From Prolixibacteraceae bacterium (GTDB lineage: Bacteria; Bacteroidota; Bacteroidia; Bacteroidales; Prolixibacteraceae), in NCBI GenBank assembly GCA_017998095.1, contig JAGODU010000028.1, positions 1 to 34,681 on the forward strand: a stretch of DNA of 34,681 nucleotides. Direction: 5' to 3'. The position numbers were made by a program, and so were the translations under genes. Numbering within the stretch: position 1 is the first letter of the stretch; the number at the start of each line of letters is the position of its first letter. A model generated the notes under the pieces. The model worked only from the letters and a program-made list of their open reading frames with translations, did no database searches and had not been told where the DNA came from. Positions 9,438 to 17,406 of the stretch are shown here, piece by piece.

Positions 9438-12056
9438 TTAAAGTATTGTCAGCTTTAAGCTTTTTAAGTCTTTTTCTTCTGAACTGTTTCCGTAGAACAC
9501 TTCGTATTCTCCGGAAGTTACTTTCATTGAACCCGAGTTCACATCATAAAATTCAAATGATGAAGCAGGAAGTTCAATGTTGACATTTTGTGTCTTTCCT
9601 TTTTGAATTTCAACTCTTGAAAAGCCTTTTAACGTCTTGACAGGTCCATCGATATCCTTTACTTTACGAACATACACCTGTACTATTTCTGTCCCGGTCC
9701 GTTTGCCGGTGTTTGTAACAGGAATAGTTAAACTTACTGACTCATTAATTTTTATTGAACTTTTGCTTAAGGTAGCACTGCCGATATTGAAAGTGGTATA
9801 GCTCAATCCATATCCAAATGGGAATAAAGCATCTGTCATATAACGATATGTCCTGCCTTTCATCGAATAGTCTTCGAAGTCCTTCAACTGATCAGAGCTT
9901 TTATAAAAGGTAATAGGTAGCTTTCCCGATGGATTGTAATCACCAAATAGCACATCTGCAACAGCTTGTCCTCCAGATTCTCCGGCGTACCATGCCTGTA
10001 ATATTGCATCACAGGATTCAGTTTCCGGTGTCAACGCAATGGCTGAACCTGAACAGTTTACGTAAACAACTTTTTTACCTGCTGCTTTTAATGCTTTCAA
10101 GCAATTACGCTGAACTGAAGGCAATTCAATGTTTGTACGGTCTCCACCTTTAAATCCTGGATAGTTAACAGGCATTTCTTCTCCTTCCAGATTACCTGAA
10201 AGCCCTCCGATAAATATCACTACTTCAATGCCTTTAAGTTTGTTGACAAGCTCGGTGTAATCTACATCTACCTCCTTGCCAAAGTTCATTTCAAGATTCG
10301 CCTGCCAATTATTTAACTGTGCATAGCGTATTTCAATTTTATATTTTTTACCTGCTTCAACTTTTAAAGGTATCCTGGATGGAAGTGTACGCCAGTTGTC
10401 ATATTCTATCAATTTTGTATCATTTACAATCAGTTCAAAATGACCTGTAGCCCCTCCTTTGAAAATTAGCTCTTCTGATACTTTAGGTGTAAATTCTGTT
10501 TCATAGATTGCTGAAAAATCTTCCAGCTTTATTCCTGAGGCAAATTCATGCTGGCCTGCAGTAGTCATTTTTATTGGATTGATTATCTGATCTGTAACAA
10601 CAACAGCACCTTCTCTGTTGCGGTTGTTCCAATACCTTGCTTTTATACCGGGCTTACCTTCAAACGAGAATTGATCGAAATAGCTTTGAGTTACTTTGTC
10701 TTCAACTAAATCACATCCTTTATCGTATAAGATTTTATTTTCAGGCAACTTTGTTTTTATCCCGTCAAGAATAGAAATAGTACGGACAGGTGTGCCATTA
10801 TAATTACCCCATAACATTTGTTTATCAGCTGCATTAGGTCCAATTACTGCAATCTTCTTTGCCGACTTCGATAAAGGTAAAATGCTATTCTTATTTTGTA
10901 GAAGGGTCATTGTTTCCTTTGCCATATCAAGAGCAAGCTTGCGGTGAGCTTCGTTATTCAATATTGAAGCCGGTATTTTTGTCCAGGGTACTATGGCATC
11001 ATCGTCAAAGTCCCCAAGGTCAAAACGACCAATCAATACTCTCATCAGACTTTTATTTATATCTTCTTCCTTTATCAAGCCTCGTTTTACTCCTTCAGGC
11101 AGAGTTTTATACGGATAATTTTCCCATACACATTCAACGTCTGTTCCTGATAAAACTGCTTTAGAGGCAGCATGTACCGGACTTGATGATACTTTATGAC
11201 TATTGAAGAAATCTGTAATAGCTCCACAGTCTGATACAACAATATATTTGAAACCCCATTCATCACGAAGGATGCGTTGTAAAAGACGGGTGTTGCCACA
11301 ACATGGTTCATCGTCAAGTCTTTGGTAAGCGCACATCACCTGGCGAACATCAGCTTCCTGTACTAATGCTTTAAAAGCAGGTAAATATGTTTCGTATAAT
11401 TCCCTCGGGTCAACGTTGTTAAGATTAAGCTCATGACGACTCCATTCAGGCCCGGAATGTACTGCATAGTGCTTTGCACAGGCAAGTAATTTGCGATATT
11501 TGGAATTGGCAGGACCTTGTAGCCCTTTTACTACCTGAATACCCATCCTTGAAGTAAGATATGGGTCCTCACCATAAGTTTCCTGTCCCCGTCCCCAGCG
11601 TGGATCGCGGAAGATATTAACGTTCGGAGTCCATACAGAAAGACTAAGGAAACGCTTGTTTTCATTTCCTCCTTGTATCCATTGGTTATATTTTGCACGG
11701 GCTTCATCTGATGCAGCATTGAAAATTTCATATACTAACGCATCATTGAACGATGCTGCCATGCCTATCGGCTCAGGAAAAACAGTTACATTGTCATTGT
11801 TGGCATATCCATGTAATGCTTCACTCCACCAGTTGAATTTTTTAATTCCCAGACGAGGTATAGCATCACTCTGATCACACATCAGAATTGCTTTCTCTTC
11901 AAGAGTTAATCTTGAAATCAAATCTTTAGCCCTTTCTTCAGAACTGAGATTTGGATTTTTAAACGGGTATTGCTGTGCAAACAGGTTTAATGTTATTAAC
12001 AAAAGTGCTGTAACATTGACCAATCTTCTTGAATACTTTAAAATTCTTGTTTTCAT
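9438..12056 (-). CDS. GH3 beta-glycosidase with PA14 insert (beta-xylosidase-like)
   Basis: This 872-aa exo-acting GH3 enzyme removes terminal beta-linked sugars. The signal peptide ends near LNLFAQQ (residue 27). The N-terminal barrel carries FRDPRWGRGQETYGEDP (about 149-165), KHY (about 195) and the nucleophile motif VVSDCGAI with Asp276. The alpha/beta sandwich is interrupted by a PA14-like module at about 465-595. EGEEM (624-628) supplies the likely acid/base region. A fibronectin-III-like domain closes the protein (about 755-872). The WGRGQETYGEDP signature is typical of the GH3 group that includes beta-xylosidases and arabinofuranosidases. Beta-xylosidase is therefore favoured, with beta-glucosidase as the alternative. 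It begins 12 bases after GH97 in the same operon. Confidence 0.88.
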   Translation of the reverse strand: MKTRILKYSRRLVNVTALLLITLNLFAQQYPFKNPNLSSEERAKDLISRLTLEEKAILMCDQSDAIPRLGIKKFNWWSEALHGYANNDNVTVFPEPIGMAASFNDALVYEIFNAASDEARAKYNQWIQGGNENKRFLSLSVWTPNVNIFRDPRWGRGQETYGEDPYLTSRMGIQVVKGLQGPANSKYRKLLACAKHYAVHSGPEWSRHELNLNNVDPRELYETYLPAFKALVQEADVRQVMCAYQRLDDEPCCGNTRLLQRILRDEWGFKYIVVSDCGAITDFFNSHKVSSSPVHAASKAVLSGTDVECVWENYPYKTLPEGVKRGLIKEEDINKSLMRVLIGRFDLGDFDDDAIVPWTKIPASILNNEAHRKLALDMAKETMTLLQNKNSILPLSKSAKKIAVIGPNAADKQMLWGNYNGTPVRTISILDGIKTKLPENKILYDKGCDLVEDKVTQSYFDQFSFEGKPGIKARYWNNRNREGAVVVTDQIINPIKMTTAGQHEFASGIKLEDFSAIYETEFTPKVSEELIFKGGATGHFELIVNDTKLIEYDNWRTLPSRIPLKVEAGKKYKIEIRYAQLNNWQANLEMNFGKEVDVDYTELVNKLKGIEVVIFIGGLSGNLEGEEMPVNYPGFKGGDRTNIELPSVQRNCLKALKAAGKKVVYVNCSGSAIALTPETESCDAILQAWYAGESGGQAVADVLFGDYNPSGKLPITFYKSSDQLKDFEDYSMKGRTYRYMTDALFPFGYGLSYTTFNIGSATLSKSSIKINESVSLTIPVTNTGKRTGTEIVQVYVRKVKDIDGPVKTLKGFSRVEIQKGKTQNVNIELPASSFEFYDVNSGSMKVTSGEYEVFYGNSSEEKDLKSLKLTIL

Positions 12057-12068
12057 GTGATATAATTA

Positions 12069-13997
12069 TCAGTTGTTAATTTTTTCAATATAAGCTGCAA
12101 ATCCTCCGTTGCGAAGCATGTTTACCTGTAGTTTTGTGCTTTTATCTACAGTTATAATTTTAACAGCAAACTTTTTATCATGTTCTCCATCAGTGATTAA
12201 AGTTAATTTGTAAGTTGAACCTTCTGAAAGAAAGTCAAGATTCATATTTTGCTTCCTTTCCCTGAAATCTGAATTCAATCCGCCAATAAACCAATTGTCA
12301 CCCTTCCTGCGAGCCATTACAGTAAACTTACCGGGATAACCATCAATTAATTTTGTGTCATCCCATGTGTTAGGGACTATTTTTAAAAACGATCTTGCTG
12401 CATCAGGCAACTCATAATATCCTTCAGGTCTGTCTGCCAGATGTTGCAACCCCGATTCAACAATTACGCTTAACGCCAGCTCATGTCCATATGAAGTTAT
12501 ATGAGCAAATTGCGAATTAGTAAAAGTAACCGGAGTATAATCCATTGATCCAACGACATTACGAGTGTAGGGTAGTGTGTTATTATGTTTTGGGGCAGTA
12601 GTTGTAAATTCAGGTCCGTTATTATACCACTCAGCCCCCCTTACTCCTTCATATGTCATAAGATGAGGATAGGTACGCTGCCATCCTCTGGGAACCAGAC
12701 ATCCATGGAAATAAACCATCATTTCAAATTTGGCAGCATCTTCCAGTATATCAAGGTAATAGTTAATCATATCCTGTTTTTCACTTTCAAAGAAATCAAC
12801 TTTGACACCGGCAATACCTAATTTTTTCAATTTAGTAAATTCTTCAACTCTATTCTCGTGATTGAGCATACGGTTCATAGGAGTTGCTGTTACCCAGGTA
12901 TGATCTCCTCCGGAATTATACCAAATGAGTGGCTTAACGCCAAGTGTATGTATGTATTTCAATGCATCTTCAAGATTTCCCCCATTACTCATGGCATCCC
13001 ATTCCCAATCGAGCAGTGTATAGGGCCAGTTCATCGATGCTGCAAGATCAGCAAACTTACAAACAACCTGATAGTCTTTGGTACCATGATTATCCGACCA
13101 ATAGTTCCACGACACTTTCCCCGGTTTTATCCAATTTGTATTATTGATTTTTGAAGGAGTTGAAACATCATTTACAAGTGTTGATTCTACAATGTCAGAC
13201 AAGCTGCCCATTATAATCACTCTCCAGGGCGATTTCCACGGAAGCATGATTGAAGGTTGCCTTTCACCTTTACCACGACCATTCCAATCATCAGGAAATG
13301 TTAATTTATATTTAGTCTTTTCTTCATAATTTGTAAGCTTGGTGCCACAATAAGAACGATCGACATCAGATTCATGAATTAAATACCAGCAAGATTTATC
13401 AGGTGTGTTGAACAGTGCCGGATAACACCAGTCCTGCTGGATATTCCCGTCTTTCATTTCAGTATACAACCCTTCGTTTGCAGGATTAAATTTTTCTAAC
13501 CAACGTTTGGTGCTGTCAGGAATAAGGTAAGAAGTAAGCTCGTCAATAATTTTATAATTACCCTCTTTATCAGGAAACTCATATCGAAATGCAACTCCAT
13601 CGTTATAAGCTCTGATGATAAGGTTCATCTTTGCTTTATCAGGTTTTTCAAAACTAATGGAAATCTCATTGGCTGTATTACTGCAATTAAACCTCTTACC
13701 ATGTATTGACTGGTAATTTTCAGTAATAATCTTAGGATTACTGGCTTTCAGAAATTTTAAGTCCTTTGAAAAATCCTGATCACTTCTTACAAGGCCAAGG
13801 TTTATATAAGGTATAACAATTGAATATTTCTCTTCAATTTTATAACTTATTTCAAGTGACCATTCATTTTTATTTAGGCCTGATTTTTCATTCAGACTAA
13901 CACCAATCTTTTGATTCGGCGAATAGAATGTTACTATTTGTGAAGTAACCGAAAAAGGAATAAGAAATAATAATAAACTGAAAACTGTGTTTTTCAT
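12069..13997 (-). CDS. GH97 glycosidase, retaining type (alpha-galactosidase-like)
   Basis: This 642-aa family 97 enzyme has a signal peptide (cleaved near SVTSQ, residue 20), an N-terminal beta-supersandwich (about 25-280), a barrel (about 290-540) and a C-terminal beta domain. The barrel strand reads GVKVDFF with Asp401. In GH97 an Asp here is the nucleophile of the retaining subgroup (alpha-galactosidase BT1871 type), while the inverting SusB group lacks it. Glu450 and Glu456 (MTYEGVRGAE) are acid/base candidates. It is the first gene of the seven-gene operon, with a TAnnTTTG box and a short inverted repeat in its leader. A paralogue lies at 25267-27207. Alpha-galactosidase is the likely activity, but other alpha- or beta-linked substrates occur in the family. 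Confidence 0.86.
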   Translation of the reverse strand: MKNTVFSLLLFLIPFSVTSQIVTFYSPNQKIGVSLNEKSGLNKNEWSLEISYKIEEKYSIVIPYINLGLVRSDQDFSKDLKFLKASNPKIITENYQSIHGKRFNCSNTANEISISFEKPDKAKMNLIIRAYNDGVAFRYEFPDKEGNYKIIDELTSYLIPDSTKRWLEKFNPANEGLYTEMKDGNIQQDWCYPALFNTPDKSCWYLIHESDVDRSYCGTKLTNYEEKTKYKLTFPDDWNGRGKGERQPSIMLPWKSPWRVIIMGSLSDIVESTLVNDVSTPSKINNTNWIKPGKVSWNYWSDNHGTKDYQVVCKFADLAASMNWPYTLLDWEWDAMSNGGNLEDALKYIHTLGVKPLIWYNSGGDHTWVTATPMNRMLNHENRVEEFTKLKKLGIAGVKVDFFESEKQDMINYYLDILEDAAKFEMMVYFHGCLVPRGWQRTYPHLMTYEGVRGAEWYNNGPEFTTTAPKHNNTLPYTRNVVGSMDYTPVTFTNSQFAHITSYGHELALSVIVESGLQHLADRPEGYYELPDAARSFLKIVPNTWDDTKLIDGYPGKFTVMARRKGDNWFIGGLNSDFRERKQNMNLDFLSEGSTYKLTLITDGEHDKKFAVKIITVDKSTKLQVNMLRNGGFAAYIEKINN

Positions 13998-13999
13998 CT

Positions 14000-14029
14000 G
14001 TTAGTTTTATGTTATAACTAACAAATCTA
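14000..14029 (-). promoter_or_regulatory. Promoter -7 box and leader inverted repeat of the seven-gene operon
   Basis: On the minus strand TAGATTTG (14022-14029) fits the TAnnTTTG -7 consensus, 25 bases before the GH97 ATG. No TTTG stands at the ideal 19-base distance; one occurs at 14055-14058, 25 bases upstream. Immediately downstream of the box, arms GTTAGTT (14000-14006) and AACTAAC (14016-14022) form an inverted repeat that ends 3 bases before the start codon. It could be an operator or a leader hairpin. Confidence 0.45.
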
Positions 14030-14245
14030 TGAATATATTAATTTTCCAGGATATCAAAAATGTAGTAACTAATGTCCTTTATGTTACTTATGTCTAAAAG
14101 TGGAAAAAATATATCTAAAATTAAAAGTCGGGAGGCATAATTTTAAGGTTCCATTTAATTTTATACTTAGTTCTAGTGCAAATTTTAAAGAAATAATTCA
14201 AGGAAAATGAAGGATATATTGTAAGAAAAGCTTCGTGCGGGGAAT
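14030..14245. other. Intergenic region upstream of the GH97 operon
   Basis: About 300 bases lie between the GH97 start and tRNA-Ser. Beyond the -7 box and inverted repeat near the gene and the tRNA terminator at 14246-14278, the stretch is AT-rich and no gene or repeat was recognised. Regulator-binding sites for the operon would be expected here, but no convincing motif was seen. Confidence 0.5.
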
Positions 14246-14278
14246 AAAAAAATCCTGTAAAATAAGAATCTTACAGGA
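14246..14278 (-). terminator. Rho-independent terminator after tRNA-Ser
   Basis: On the minus strand the stem TCCTGTAA / TTACAGGA (arms 14271-14278 and 14253-14260, 10-base loop) is followed by seven T residues (14246-14252). It lies about 25 bases after the tRNA 3' end. Confidence 0.85.
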
Positions 14279-14304
14279 CTTGTTCCGCCAAGGTATCTGG
14301 CACC

Positions 14305-14394
<90 letters not shown>

Positions 14395-14405
14395 AAAAAG
14401 CGATG

Positions 14406-14435
14406 CAAAAATATATGTTTTTTTTTATTTCGCAA
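14406..14435 (-). promoter_or_regulatory. Promoter of tRNA-Ser
   Basis: On the minus strand TATTTTTG (14406-14413) matches the -7 consensus and TTG (14433-14435) stands exactly 19 bases upstream, the same spacing as in the HU and sigma-factor promoters of this window. Transcription would begin a few bases before the mature tRNA 5' end at 14394. Confidence 0.65.
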
Positions 14436-14945
14436 CTTTATGCCATCAATTTTTCCAAAATTAAAAGATAAGGCTTTTTTAACCCTTTTGTAAATGAATA
14501 ATGCTTGTTTCTTTCAAAGATTTCAAAAAACTGTGTGCTATTTTTGGGTTTATTCGGGCATGACACAAAGGTACTTCAACCATACCAAATTCTTACCAAA
14601 TTCTTACCAAATACCATAAGAGAGGTTGGCTTATGGTATTTGGTAAGAATTTGGTAAGAATTTGATATGGTTTTGTTATGGAAAAAGACAGGTAGGGTGG
14701 GGTTTTTTAATATGCTTGTATTTTATGGAGACCTAATAATCAGTAATAAAGAATGAAAATTGAATATTTTTTGAAAAAATGGAAGACTTATAATTTTTGC
14801 TACTGATTATGTTCACGTGAATTATTTGTGCTGATTATCAGTGATTAAACATTTGAAATTATTAGAAATAATTACTTTTTAGAAGCAGTATATTCTAAAA
14901 CCCCTTATTTTGCTGATAATTTTAAAAAACTTTTTATTGTTAAAA
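14436..14945. other. Intergenic region between divergent tRNA-Ser and HU
   Basis: No gene was recognised in about 500 bases. The stretch holds the 43-bp inverted repeat (14578-14672), four copies of a CTGATTAT-like octamer (14736-14743 inverted, 14803-14810, 14831-14838, and a variant at 14913-14920), and a perfect 10-bp palindrome TTCACGTGAA (14812-14821). Confidence 0.6.
14578..14672. repeat. 43-bp near-perfect inverted repeat (large hairpin)
   Basis: Arms 14578-14620 and 14630-14672 are reverse complements with one mismatch over 43 positions, separated by a 9-base loop. Each arm contains direct repeats of the unit ACCAAATTCTT, so the hairpin can slip. No target-site duplication and no transposase are visible. 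It lies upstream of both neighbouring genes, which are transcribed away from it, so it is not placed like a terminator. A MITE-like or REP-like element is possible. Confidence 0.8.
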
Positions 14946-14976
14946 TTTGTAAAACTCACTAAAAACAATAAATTTG
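14946..14976 (+). promoter_or_regulatory. Promoter of the HU gene
   Basis: TTTG (14946-14949) and TAAATTTG (14969-14976) match the Bacteroidota -33 and -7 consensus exactly with a 19-base spacer. Transcription would start near 14983, about 33 bases before the HU ATG. Confidence 0.8.
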
Positions 14977-15015
14977 TGTGAGTTAATGTAGTTTATAACC
15001 CTTAAATCTCGACTT

Positions 15016-15285
15016 ATGAATAAAGCTCAATTAATCGATGCTATTGCGGCAAAGGCTGACCTAACAAAAGCTGATGCAAAAAAAGCTCTTGATGCATTCA
15101 TTGAAGCTACTGGCGAAGCATTAAAAAGCGGTGACCGTGTTGCTCTTGTAGGTTTTGGTTCTTTTTCAGTTGCTAAAAGAAGTGCAAGAACAGGTCGCAA
15201 CCCTCAGACAGGAAAAGAAATTACAATTCCCGCAAAAGCTGTTGTAAAATTCAAACCTGGAAGTGAATTATCTGACAGCATTTAA
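15016..15285 (+). CDS. HU family DNA-binding protein
   Basis: This 89-aa protein is a standard-length HU: a helical N-terminus ([25 protein letters not shown]) and a beta-arm with [14 protein letters not shown] at about 62-75, which inserts in the DNA minor groove. It acts as a dimer that bends and compacts the nucleoid. It has its own strong-looking promoter at 14946-14976 and a terminator at 15313-15344, so it is monocistronic. Codon use is of the highly expressed type. No Shine-Dalgarno sequence precedes the ATG, as is usual in the phylum. Confidence 0.95.
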   Translation: MNKAQLIDAIAAKADLTKADAKKALDAFIEATGEALKSGDRVALVGFGSFSVAKRSARTGRNPQTGKEITIPAKAVVKFKPGSELSDSI

Positions 15286-15312
15286 CAAACGCTTTAGAAA
15301 AAAATTTAAAAT

Positions 15313-15344
15313 AGGGGAGGCAACTGATGTTTCCCCTTTTTTTT
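15313..15344 (+). terminator. Rho-independent terminator after HU
   Basis: The stem AGGGGA / TCCCCT (15313-15318 with 15332-15337), with a smaller inner AAC/GTT pairing, is followed by an eight-T run (15337-15344). It begins 28 bases after the HU stop. Confidence 0.8.
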
Positions 15345-15355
15345 AAATAAAAATC

Positions 15356-16033
15356 ATGGTTTACAAGGGTCTTATTGAATATATCTCACAGTTTATTACC
15401 GAAGAAAGATATTCACTTTACAAAAAAATCATTGAACACCGTACAAGATATATAACAGTTGTTCTTGAAGATATTTATCAAAGCCAGAATGCAAGCGCTG
15501 TTATTAGAACATGCGATTGTTTTGGCATTCAGGATGTTCATGTAATTGAAAACAAAAATAAATTCAAGATAAACTACAATGTTTCTCTGGGTTCTACAAA
15601 ATGGGTAGATATTAATTTGCATAATAGCGAAGATGAAAATACTCTTGATGCAATCAACTCATTGAAGAACAGAGGATACAGAATAGTAGCTGCTTCTCCT
15701 CATTTCAATGATACATCTTTAGATGACTTTGATTTGGCAAAGGGTAAGTTTGCAATTGTTTTTGGTACGGAGAGGAGAGGAATATCGGATATAGTGCAGC
15801 AAAATGCTGATGAATTTTTAAAAATTCCAATGTACGGTTTTACCGAAAGTTTCAATATTTCAGTTTCAGCAGCGATTATCTTGCATGATCTTACCGAAAA
15901 GCTAAGATCTTCCGGAATCAACTGGAAATTAGATAAATCTGAAAAAGATGAAATTTTACTTGAATGGATAAGGAAGAGAATAAAAGGGGGAGATTTAATA
16001 ATTAAAAAATATATTGAAAGTTTAAAGGTTTGA
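15356..16033 (+). CDS. trmH: TrmH-type (SpoU family) tRNA/rRNA 2'-O-methyltransferase
   Basis: This 225-aa SPOUT-class enzyme transfers methyl from S-adenosylmethionine to a ribose 2'-OH. Motif 1 is NASAVIRTCDCFGI (about 45-58), motif 2 is VFGTERRGIS (135-144) and motif 3 is IPMYGFTESFNISVSAA (157-173), forming the trefoil-knot cofactor site with catalytic Arg51 in motif 1. The sequence follows TrmH (Gm18 tRNA methyltransferase) more closely than RlmB, including a C-terminal basic tail (WIRKRIKGGDLIIKKYIESLKV). The ATG follows the HU terminator by 11 bases. No clear promoter was seen, so expression may depend on read-through or an unrecognised site. Confidence 0.85.
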   Translation: MVYKGLIEYISQFITEERYSLYKKIIEHRTRYITVVLEDIYQSQNASAVIRTCDCFGIQDVHVIENKNKFKINYNVSLGSTKWVDINLHNSEDENTLDAINSLKNRGYRIVAASPHFNDTSLDDFDLAKGKFAIVFGTERRGISDIVQQNADEFLKIPMYGFTESFNISVSAAIILHDLTEKLRSSGINWKLDKSEKDEILLEWIRKRIKGGDLIIKKYIESLKV

Positions 16034-16070
16034 TTTTTTTATTTTTCTTTTATTAAAACTATAAAATATC

Positions 16071-16078
16071 TATATTTG
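16071..16078 (+). promoter_or_regulatory. -7 box of the LytTR regulator gene
   Basis: TATATTTG (16071-16078) matches TAnnTTTG, 23 bases before the ATG. A TTTT at 16048-16051 stands at the -33 position (19-base spacing), one base off the TTTG consensus. Confidence 0.55.
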
Positions 16079-16101
16079 GTCAAAATGTTGATCGCAGGAT
16101 T

Positions 16102-16818
16102 ATGAATTGTATAATTATTGATGACGATAAATTATCAAGAACACTTTTAGAAAAGTTTGTTGAGAAGACTGATTATATTGATCAATATTATTCTTTTCCC
16201 GGAGCCATTGAAGCAATGAATTTTATCAGGAAAGGGGAGCATAATATTGACCTTATATTTCTTGATATTGAAATGCCCGATATGAACGGGGTGGAATTCA
16301 TGCAATCACTGGGCGATCATCCTGTTCAGATAATCGTAGTTTCTTCAAAGGAAAAATATGCTCTGGATGCAATTGAGCATGATGTTACAGATTATCTTCT
16401 TAAACCGGTAACTTATTTCAGATTCCTTAAAGCAACAGAGAAAGCTCTTTCGAAATTGAAGGAAGAGATGCTTCCGGCTTCCAATTCCAAGAATGATTTT
16501 TTCATCAGGAATAATTCTACTCTTATTCGCCTTTGCTATGATGATGTTGTTTGGATTGAAGCATTGGAAAATTACATTATTGTTCATACTTATGATGATA
16601 AGTATACAATTCATTTCACAATGAAATCTGTTATGGATCAGCTTCCTGTAAGTAAATTCTTCAGGATACACAGATCGTTTATTGTAAACAGGAGCAGAAT
16701 TGAAATGATTAAAACAAGTACAATAGAAGTTAAAACAAAGGATGGATATGAATCATTGCCCATTGGTAAATCATACCGTGATTTGTTACTAAAAGAAATA
16801 AATTTGCTAAGCAAATAA
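16102..16818 (+). CDS. LytTR-family response regulator
   Basis: This 238-aa two-component response regulator has a receiver domain (1-120) with acidic residues Asp7-Asp9, phospho-acceptor Asp55 in IFLDIEMPD, a Ser81 switch residue and Lys101 in LLKP. A LytTR DNA-binding domain (about 135-236) has the IEALENYIIVHT and FFRIHRSFIVNRSRIEMI segments. No histidine kinase is next to it, so the partner must be encoded elsewhere. The organisation resembles LytR/AlgR-type regulators common in Bacteroidota. Targets are not predictable. It has its own -7 box and a terminator. Confidence 0.92.
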   Translation: MNCIIIDDDKLSRTLLEKFVEKTDYIDQYYSFPGAIEAMNFIRKGEHNIDLIFLDIEMPDMNGVEFMQSLGDHPVQIIVVSSKEKYALDAIEHDVTDYLLKPVTYFRFLKATEKALSKLKEEMLPASNSKNDFFIRNNSTLIRLCYDDVVWIEALENYIIVHTYDDKYTIHFTMKSVMDQLPVSKFFRIHRSFIVNRSRIEMIKTSTIEVKTKDGYESLPIGKSYRDLLLKEINLLSK

Positions 16819-16821
16819 ATC

Positions 16822-16846
16822 AATCCCGCTAAAGCGGGATTTTTTA
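16822..16846 (+). terminator. Rho-independent terminator between convergent genes
   Basis: The stem ATCCCGC / GCGGGAT (16823-16829 with 16834-16840), loop TAAA, is followed by a T run to 16845. It begins 4 bases after the LytTR stop. The convergent HEAT-like gene ends at 16844, so the element may also serve that strand, though the minus-strand U tract is poor. Confidence 0.85.
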
Positions 16847-17356
16847 TTTATAATCATTTAGAAAAGTAATAACATCTTCAACAAGAGGTATCCTGTCAGT
16901 CGGAACTTCTGATACGTTTTTCTTTAGAAAATCAATTGATTTACCTGCATTTTCTCTCGAAATATTTCCTTCAGTATTCATTATAACAGTATATGATTCA
17001 AAGGCTGTCATATAATTGCCTTTAATTAACAGTTCTGCGAAGTCGTAAATAAAAGGAGAATAATCAAGACCGTTTTCCCAGCATGATCTTACTATCAGTT
17101 CAAGCACATTGACAAATTTGTTGTTTTTAATTGTTTCCATCAATACCGGAACGGCAGCAGTTTGTTTTAATTCTGAAAATAGCTTTACAATAGAAGTTTT
17201 AATTTCATTGTTTTCAGTTGTATTTAGCAGTTCTGCAAGTACAGGAATGAAATGTACCCTTCCTGATTCGCTTATTTCGTATAATGTGTTTAAAACAACG
17301 GAATCAACATTTGAAAAGAGGTCGCTGATTATTGAATTGTCTTTTGTGTTGCTCAT
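16844..17356 (-). CDS. HEAT-like repeat protein
   Basis: The product is a 170-aa, mostly alpha-helical cytosolic protein with HEAT-like helical pairs, for example SGRVHFIPVLAELLNT and KQTAAVPVLMETIKNN. Such repeats serve protein-protein contacts. No catalytic motif is visible and the role is unknown. The start is set at the ATG 17354-17356 (MSNTKDNS) because a -7 box (17369-17376) and a -33 TTTG (17399-17402) lie just upstream. An in-frame TTG at 17399-17401 would extend the protein by 15 residues but falls within that -33 element. It follows uvrA on the same strand and ends at a terminator shared with LytTR. Confidence 0.65.
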   Translation of the reverse strand: MSNTKDNSIISDLFSNVDSVVLNTLYEISESGRVHFIPVLAELLNTTENNEIKTSIVKLFSELKQTAAVPVLMETIKNNKFVNVLELIVRSCWENGLDYSPFIYDFAELLIKGNYMTAFESYTVIMNTEGNISRENAGKSIDFLKKNVSEVPTDRIPLVEDVITFLNDYK

Positions 17357-17368
17357 ATATTTTTTTGG

Positions 17369-17402
17369 CAAATGTAATAAACACTCGTTTACTATGTTCA
17401 AA
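17369..17402 (-). promoter_or_regulatory. Promoter of the HEAT-like gene
   Basis: On the minus strand TTTG (17399-17402) and TACATTTG (17369-17376) fit the -33/-7 consensus with a 22-base spacer. They lie between the uvrA stop and the ATG at 17356 and give a leader of only a few bases. Confidence 0.55.
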
Positions 17403-17406
17403 AGTC

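Noticed and set aside
14578..14672. CRISPR-like repeats (ACCAAATTCTT units)
   Set aside because: There are no unique spacers and no cas genes; the repeats are part of one hairpin.
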